From: Clostridium sp. NkU-1 | GTDB lineage: Bacteria > Bacillota_A > Clostridia > Lachnospirales > Lachnospiraceae | Reading direction: 5' to 3' | Length of the DNA: 64,000 bases | NCBI GenBank assembly: GCA_001312405.1 | Contig: BBDR01000012.1 | Span: 78,352-142,351 of the forward strand | Shown: positions 58,274-64,000 of the stretch, in pieces | Layout: every line of letters starts with the position of its first letter | How positions within the stretch are numbered: position 1 is the first letter of the stretch | Notes under the pieces: generated by a model | The model's input: only the letters and a program-made list of their open reading frames with translations | What the model was told of the DNA's origin: nothing | Databases searched by the model: none | Made by a program: the position numbers and the translations under genes

Positions 58274-59059
58274 ATGAAGCCACCAAAAGTAGGAAAGCCC
58301 AGTGGACTGTTCTTCCTCATTCGGTATATCTGCAATGAAGAGAAAACCGAAGCCACGCTCATTCACGGCAAGGACTGCGATCCCATCAATGCTTATTCCG
58401 AAATGTACCTGACGAAGCAGCGTTTTCACAAGTTGGACGGAAGGCAGTATTGTCACTTCATCCAGTCTTTTTCTCCGAAGGATCAGGTGACACCAGAACA
58501 GGCATACGAAATAGGCAGACGGCTGATAGAGGAATTTTCGCAGTTTGATGGATTTGAAATCGTCATGGCAACCCATAAGAACCGCAATCATATCCATAAC
58601 CACTTTGCTATCAATTCTGTAAATACGGTTACAGGCTTGAAGTGGGAGCAGAAACAACAGGATTTACAGCGGCTCAAGGAGTTTTCCAATAAACTGTGCG
58701 AGGAATATGGATTAGCACAAATCAGTCTGAACAGCAGCCGCAAAAAGCAGTCCTATGGAGAGTGGCAGAATCGCAAGAACGGCACAAGCTGGAAGGCACA
58801 GCTTGAAGCGGATATTCGGGAATGTCTGTCATGGTGCAGAAGCCGCCCTGAATTCTACCACGCTATGAATAACTTGGGTTATGAGGTCACATGGACAAAG
58901 GAACGCAAGTACATTACCTTCCAAAATGCAGGCGGCAGAAAGTGCCGAAACAGCAAGCTGTCCGATCCTGGAGAATTCAGCAAGGAAGCCATGCAGCAAC
59001 GTTTGGAGGATAACGCTGTTCGGTTTGACTTCATGGAGCAGGAGGACTTAGAGCAGTAA
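58274..59059 (+). CDS. Relaxase/mobilization nuclease (MobA, MOBP-like)
   Basis: Nicks oriT and pilots the strand during transfer. 261 residues as written. Candidate catalytic Tyr in FFLIRYICNEEKTE and the metal-binding histidines in ATHKNRNHIHNHFAINSV. GGAGGTGG lies 22 bases before this ATG; the codon at better distance is ATC (58259), so the natural start may have mutated. Overlap-like spacing with mobC. Shorter than many relaxases, lacking a long C-terminal part. Confidence 0.85.
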   Translation: MKPPKVGKPSGLFFLIRYICNEEKTEATLIHGKDCDPINAYSEMYLTKQRFHKLDGRQYCHFIQSFSPKDQVTPEQAYEIGRRLIEEFSQFDGFEIVMATHKNRNHIHNHFAINSVNTVTGLKWEQKQQDLQRLKEFSNKLCEEYGLAQISLNSSRKKQSYGEWQNRKNGTSWKAQLEADIRECLSWCRSRPEFYHAMNNLGYEVTWTKERKYITFQNAGGRKCRNSKLSDPGEFSKEAMQQRLEDNAVRFDFMEQEDLEQ

Positions 59060-59138
59060 TTCTCCCATTGGATTCGAAAGAAGCGCCTATATGGCTTAAA
59101 AATATAAACACAAAACCTATTATGGAGGGAGGAATTCC

Positions 59139-59321
59139 ATGAGAGAATTCGGCAAACCGGACTGCGCACCGCAGCCGGTTACCGCCGAAGGAAATCAAAA
59201 GAAGCAAACATATGTAATCGGCGGCGTGACATATCTGGTGATCAGCCACTATAAAGAAACTGGCAACATCACTGTGATTGACAAAGTTTCAAGATTGATT
59301 GAGCAGGATACGCAAACATAA
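59139..59321 (+). CDS. TnpW-like transposon-encoded protein
   Basis: 60 residues with GGAGGGAGG upstream: MREFGKPDCAPQPVT, then YVIGGVTYLVISHYKETGNI and KVSRLIEQ. The start and the IGGVTYLV strand match TnpW-type proteins found just before tnpX-family recombinases in Tn4451-like elements. Function unknown. Confidence 0.75.
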   Translation: MREFGKPDCAPQPVTAEGNQKKQTYVIGGVTYLVISHYKETGNITVIDKVSRLIEQDTQT

Positions 59322-59361
59322 TAAAATATCAAATTTGTCTGGACGCATAGAGCGATTCTGA

Positions 59362-60311
<950 letters not shown>

Positions 60312-60321
60312 GAAAAAGAAA

Positions 60322-60347
60322 GCCGTAGGACTTCAAAATCCTACGGC
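60322..60347 (+). terminator. Hairpin after tnpX
   Basis: GCCGTAGGA/TCCTACGGC with an eight-base loop, no T tract; near the right end of the transposon. Confidence 0.6.
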
Positions 60348-60361
60348 AAATCCTAAAAACT

Positions 60362-60469
60362 GAGAACATCCTTATTAGACTAGGGCTTTGGGCCGCTCCT
60401 GTTTCTATTGCAATCATCTATTGTTTCGCTATGAAGATTAAACATATTAAAAGAGCAGATTTCCCCTAA
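60362..60469 (+). pseudogene. C-terminal fragment of a membrane protein
   Basis: Thirty-five codons reading NILIRLGLWAAPVSIAIIYC then FAMKIKHIKRADFP and stop. A hydrophobic helix with a basic end, like the last helix of a transporter. No start or upstream part is present, so it may be the tail of a gene cut by insertion of the transposon. Confidence 0.4.
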
Positions 60470-60561
60470 AAGATAGGGAAGGCTTTTGCATGAGCTGCCT
60501 ATCTGGATAGTACCCGGAATTTAGCAGGCATTGCAACCACTTTGTAAATTGTCTTCAAATA

Positions 60562-60598
60562 TCTACAGGCTACCAAGCATACAAAAATAAGGAAGGAC
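60562..60598. repeat. Degenerate repeat copy C (tRNA-Gly flank type)
   Basis: TCTACAGGC...GCATAC.AAAAATA...GGAA is shared in order with 63830-63860 just beside tRNA-Gly. The rest of 60348-60689 holds no gene apart from the fragment above. Confidence 0.45.
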
Positions 60599-60689
60599 GT
60601 ACACTGTTTAACGAGTGTCTACAGCTTGTCTGCAACTTTGTATTATTGTTGGATTTTATGTTAGGATAGATCAAAAGCCATATCATATT

Positions 60690-61254
60690 TCATGAACACT
60701 CATTTTGTAAACTTAGTTTTAAATATTCTTGAACTATTATAACAACATTCTTGTTTAAGTCCTCATGTCCGCTCAGCTGCAGCACTTTACAAGGTAAAGA
60801 ATTAGCCCACTGCATATGTGTCTTCATACACGGAGAACCATCCAAATCATATCTGGCTGAGTTATCAAGAAAACGGCAATGTCCCTCATACATATCTCCA
60901 CCTTTCATGATTCTTTCTCCGAATATTTCATATTCTCTCTTATTAATCCGATCAATTCTTGTTTCGACAGATGCTGTGATATGTGCTGCCAAATCGAACA
61001 ATGGAACAAATGGTTCATTAAAGCTATCCATGGAACCCGCCATCACAAAATAACTTCCTTTCGATATATCTGTCTTTAACCTTTTAATCTTCTCATCACG
61101 AGTATACATAACTGTGAAAGGTTTATCAGTATCTTTTTTTCCATATATAATCGTCTATATCAAAATATGGAAAACCAAGCTTATCAGCGACCATTTTTCC
61201 CAATGTTGTTTTCCCGGAACCTGCTGAACCAAAAATAATAATCCCTCTTGCCAT
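60690..61254 (-). CDS. Small P-loop kinase/ATPase (AAA, adenylate-kinase-like)
   Basis: About 188 residues. ATG at 61254 with GAGG upstream gives MARGIIIFGSAGSGKTTLGK, a Walker A at residues 8-15, then YFDIDDYIWKKD as in shikimate-kinase-like folds. The seven-T run 61134-61140 breaks the frame; one base fewer joins MYTRDEKIKRLKTDIS and FVMAGSMDSFNEPF. The substrate may be a small metabolite; no specific assignment. Its promoter region shares a 60-base repeat with the isomerase gene at 63.4 kb. Confidence 0.78.
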
Positions 61255-61300
61255 ATCTTTAACTACCTCGAAAAAAAATACTGCTATAATTACGCCCCAC

Positions 61301-61360
61301 TTAAAATAATACAATCATTTTATCATACAAGCAAATAAATATCCATACCGTTATAACAAG
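61301..61360. repeat. 60-bp repeat X upstream of the kinase gene
   Basis: About 75 percent identical to 63543-63600: TTAAA-ATAATACA--CATTTTATCA, then ATAAATATC-ATAC--TTATAA. On the minus strand each contains TATTAT preceded by TGATAAAATG-, so it looks like a shared promoter/operator rather than a gene. Confidence 0.6.
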
Positions 61361-61498
61361 CAGAATATCAAGGCAGATTGCTTATGTACTGTAAAAGTAT
61401 GCCAAACATCAATGGTTCCATATAGTCAGCCCATAAGATACTTAAAAGAAAGGGGGGCTATCCACTTCCAACTTTATATCGCTGCTCCTGGCAGTTTA

Positions 61499-62372
61499 TT
61501 AGTTTTTCCAAGCTTTGTTTTTCATACAAATCATTTTCTTTTCCTCAACACCGATATCTTTTGCAATTACATCACATTTGGTCATCAACAGAAAATAAAT
61601 ATTTTTTATTTTCTTCACTCAAGCATTCATAGTTTGCTTGCCCTTTGGCAATTACTACATCAGCCTTATTATAAACTTCTTTGAATGCAGGACTCGTTCG
61701 ATTAAGGACAGTCCCAAGAGAACCATCCCCATTATCTACAACCTCTGCATATTCATCAATCCCTATAGAATATGCGTCTTCAGATATAGAATCATTTACC
61801 ACAGGTTTCCCTCGTACTCCAAATAGTAATTTTACATTAGGATTCAGTTCTTTAATTTTTTTTCAAAAGAATCTTGTCCATACAGATTTCTCCACAATTA
61901 TCACCTAAATATAACAAAGTTCCTGCATTTGAAATATCTTTTATTAGTGCATGAGAATCATTAATAGCCAATTCTAATTGTTCCATTTTTTCAAAGCAAT
62001 CATAAATATCCTCTAATAGCGTATTGTGTATAGGATTGAAGTCTATGATATTACCAACAATAGCATATCGAATTGCTAACATAAACGAATTTTCAGCCTG
62101 CTCAATCTTCCTCTCAAATTCAGGCAACAATTCCATAAACAAAGTATTGTAGTAATTTCTGGTTTTTTTATATGGGTCTGGATTATTCGTATGTCTTTTT
62201 ATCATGTCAAAGATTTCACCTATAATTTCTGGAGTAGTTTCATCAAAATTCATTTTGCTAAGATAAGTAAACACTTCTCTTAATAACTCTTCCTTTGTAT
62301 TAATTCCGGTGATATTTGCCACTTTAATAACTTGGTTAACAACACATGGTAAACATTTATCATGCAATCTCA
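61499..62372 (-). CDS. DUF89 (ARMT1-like) metal-dependent damage-control phosphatase
   Basis: Members dephosphorylate reactive sugar phosphates or damaged cofactors. About 290 residues. MRLHDKCLPCVVNQVIKVAN start with AGAGGT upstream. LLYLGDNCGEICMDKILL carries the metal-site Asp/Asn, and VVNDSISEDAYSIGID and VVIAKGQANYE are the other DUF89 motifs. Frame breaks at the T run near 61855 and near 61600. The C-terminus ends MICMKNKAWKN. Neighbouring kinase and sugar isomerase suggest carbohydrate phosphate metabolism. Confidence 0.82.
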
Positions 62373-62473
62373 TAATGATACCTCTTTTGTTTATATTTCT
62401 TATTTTCAATTTCTAATACCATAATATCGTACCGTGCACATATCAGCGTAACAAAAAATCCCTTGAATTTCAA

Positions 62474-62554
62474 GAAATTTGCAACCCGAATACTACTCTT
62501 GGATACATCTACGATCCACTAACGGAAAAAGAAGCGAAACTATATACAAGCTGA
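62474..62554 (+). pseudogene. Short C-terminal gene fragment, unidentified
   Basis: Twenty-six codons, EICNPNTTLGYIYDPLTEKE then AKLYTS and stop, with natural protein character but no start. It sits just before repeat A and is probably debris from an integration event. Confidence 0.35.
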
Positions 62555-62560
62555 CAGACA

Positions 62561-62624
62561 AAAAAATAGCGGAAGTCCTTTAAAATTAAGACTACCGCTG
62601 CAAATAAAAAGAGCGCTAGACGGG
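62561..62624. repeat. Repeat copy A: terminator plus tRNA-Gly 3'-end-like sequence
   Basis: Aligns with 63848-63912 over about 64 bases: AAATAGCGGAA, CCGCT-CAAATAAAA and AGCGC-AGACGGG are shared. It includes a hairpin (62568-62577 with 62590-62599) that followed by T7 on the minus strand can terminate the isomerase gene, then a mutated copy of the tRNA-Gly acceptor/T-arm end. Confidence 0.65.
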
Positions 62625-62678
62625 GTTTAAACATTACCGCAATCTAGGATTGTTTCTGCTTTCACAGATTATAGAATC

Positions 62679-63435
62679 TTAATGCTTCCAGTCTTTTTGC
62701 GCGTTTAAACGCTTCTTGCAAAATTCCTCTGCCGATAAATGCTTATAATCCCAATTCATGGCCTCTATTGCAGTTGCACCTGAATAATTATTTTCTGTAA
62801 TTTTTTTTCATGGCTGTAGACCAATCAATCGGTCCGTCAAAGGGTAACTGGTGTTGAGCATAACCTCCACCAATATCATGTAAATGCAGTGCCATCAACC
62901 GGGAACCGTACATAGATAATAAATCATCGTGGGGATAATAGTTGTAGTGATGTCCGCAATCATAACAGAATCCGATTTGCAAGGAATCCACTTGCTCCAG
63001 TACGTATGCCAAATTGGCAAGATTCCGTAAATTCTCAAATGCAACATTGACGTCAAGCTGCTCAGCTTTTTCAGCGATTCTTTTGATTCTGTCCAGCCCT
63101 AACGTGTTATATGGATAATCTTCGCTAGGCAGGTGCACCACCATTGTCGGTATTTCAAATTCATCACAGTCTGCAACACATTGTAAATAGCAATCGGTTA
63201 AGGCTTCACCATCCAGATTATCAAGCCAGAAATCGTTTTGATTATGGACTGGTGTGTGGATATTTTCTATAAAAAGATCTGTCTCCCGAACAATTTGTGG
63301 GGCGTTGCGGTAATCGTTCCGGCCAAAGCTTCACTCCACCATAATAAAACACCATCAAAACCGGCCTTTTTTTATTAACTGATAACGTTCCTTTATCGGC
63401 AATTCATAGCCAAACCAATCATAAATCGTGATCAT
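62679..63435 (-). CDS. Sugar phosphate isomerase/epimerase (xylose isomerase-like TIM barrel)
   Basis: About 251 residues. MITIYDWFGYELPIKERYQL start; barrel motifs LFIENIHTPVHNQNDFWLD, VAFENLRNLANLAYVLEQV, FCYDCGHHYNYYPHDDLL, LMALHLHDIGGG and a C-terminal AIEAMNWDYKHLSAEEF. These carry the Glu/Asp/His metal ligands typical of the AP endonuclease 2/IolE-like family. Frame breaks near 63368, 63310 and at the eight-T run 62801-62808; one base fewer there gives TAMKKITENNYSG. Substrate unknown. Lies between repeats A and B at tRNA-Gly. Confidence 0.82.
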
Positions 63436-63542
63436 AAGCCGCCGCCTTTCTTCATTTTTCCGTCATCGTTTTTATATAATTCATAGACTTTACCTGACAT
63501 CGTTTAGCGAACTTTCCGTTATTTCTATAATTATAATTCAAG

Positions 63543-63600
63543 TTAAATAATACAGCCATTTTATCACACTAATATATAAATATCTATACTATTATAAGAA
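63543..63600. repeat. 60-bp repeat Y upstream of the isomerase gene
   Basis: Partner of the repeat at 61301-61360, lying in the same position relative to the gene it precedes. The rest of 63436-63846 is AT-rich and without a gene I can support. Confidence 0.6.
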
Positions 63601-63846
63601 CTCATGGGATGTTTTGCACAAAAAAAGAAACTGTAAAAAAACAACTCTTTATAACTTCTTTTATAAATTTAAATATTTATTGTACTTCTTTTTTCTATAA
63701 AATGTGAAAATATATATTGCAATAAGTGCTTATATTTATGTAAACTAAATCCGAATATATTTACAATGCACTGACAGAAAAGTAAATTTCTGATCTCATA
63801 GTAAAGTCTTGTAAGCTATCTACAACTGTCTACAGGCCGCGCATAC

Positions 63847-63886
63847 GCAAAAATAGCGGAAACCCTAGTAAATAAAGGCTTCCGCT
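63847..63886 (-). terminator. Terminator of tRNA-Gly, part of repeat B
   Basis: AGCGGAAGCC/GGGTTTCCGCT stem with a 12-base loop followed on the minus strand by ATTTTTG. The upstream T8 next to the tRNA may terminate as well. Confidence 0.75.
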
Positions 63887-63899
63887 ACAAATAAAAAAA

Positions 63900-63972
63900 A
63901 GCGCGAGACGGGACTCGAACCCGCGACCCCGACCTTGGCAAGGTCGTACTCCACCAACTGAGCCACTCGCGC
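63900..63972 (-). tRNA. tRNA-Gly(GCC)
   Basis: Complete cloverleaf on the minus strand: acceptor GCGCGAG/CTCGCGC, D arm GCTC/GAGT, anticodon loop CTTGCCAA with anticodon GCC, T loop TTCGAGT. CCA not encoded. Confidence 0.95.
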
Positions 63973-64000
63973 TTATCTCTTTTTAACTTTTCTTTTGAGG

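Overview
The window reads as a chromosomal segment of an anaerobic, spore-forming Lachnospiraceae-type Clostridia (Lacrimispora or [Clostridium] is my best guess). The support is spore photoproduct lyase, Rex, CvfB, an RsgI-like anti-sigma factor, UGPC/MsmX-type ATPase, strong AGGAGG ribosome sites, TTG/GTG starts, moderate GC, and Tn4451-type mobile genes. Almost everything from 1 to 43.8 kb is on the minus strand.

Backbone, 1-12.9 kb: a TRAP solute receptor (cut by the window edge), argH, a YfhO membrane protein with GtrA, apbE-cbiK, an iron alcohol dehydrogenase, a LysR regulator, rex and queA, then tRNA-Arg(CCG). 12.9-18.1 kb is a decayed island beside that tRNA: a broken tyrosine integrase, a secreted protein overlapping a tiny membrane protein, splB and phage-like remnants. 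18.3-31.6 kb: a DUF5688 protein, then feoA-feoB-thrE as one overlapping iron/amino-acid transport operon behind a Fur-like promoter, uvrB, threonine aldolase, and ftsE-ftsX-(M23 remnant)-ctpA. 31.7-43.8 kb: msmX, methyltransferase, cvfB, acyl-ACP thioesterase, two tRNA-Gln, a sigma/anti-sigma pair, a CDF metal exporter, truA-vanZ, an L,D-transpeptidase, a cytidylate-kinase-like protein, and merR with its 19-bp-spacer promoter driving trmO.

Accessory region, 44.0-64 kb: a plus-strand group of a secreted double-DUF4367 protein, an ECF sigma factor and an anti-sigma factor that itself ends in a DUF4367 domain. Next comes a probable Tn4451-type mobilizable transposon (tnpV at 46.5 kb, mobC/mobA relaxase, tnpW, and a deleted tnpX at 60.3 kb). 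Its cargo is a TetR-controlled, head-to-tail coupled operon: small beta protein, amidohydrolase, second small beta protein, MMPL/RND transporter, 1156-residue GLUG/coiled-coil surface protein, small coiled-coil membrane protein. I consider this cassette the most interesting system here. Beyond it are small modules (a P-loop kinase, a DUF89 phosphatase, a sugar isomerase) set between related repeats that reach the 3' end of tRNA-Gly(GCC).

Data quality: many conserved genes are broken exactly at 7-8 nt A or T runs, nearly always as if one base were extra. I treat those as sequence errors and give gene spans across them. Disruptions that do not fit that pattern (integrase, tnpX, the M23 remnant, one nonsense codon) are probably real.
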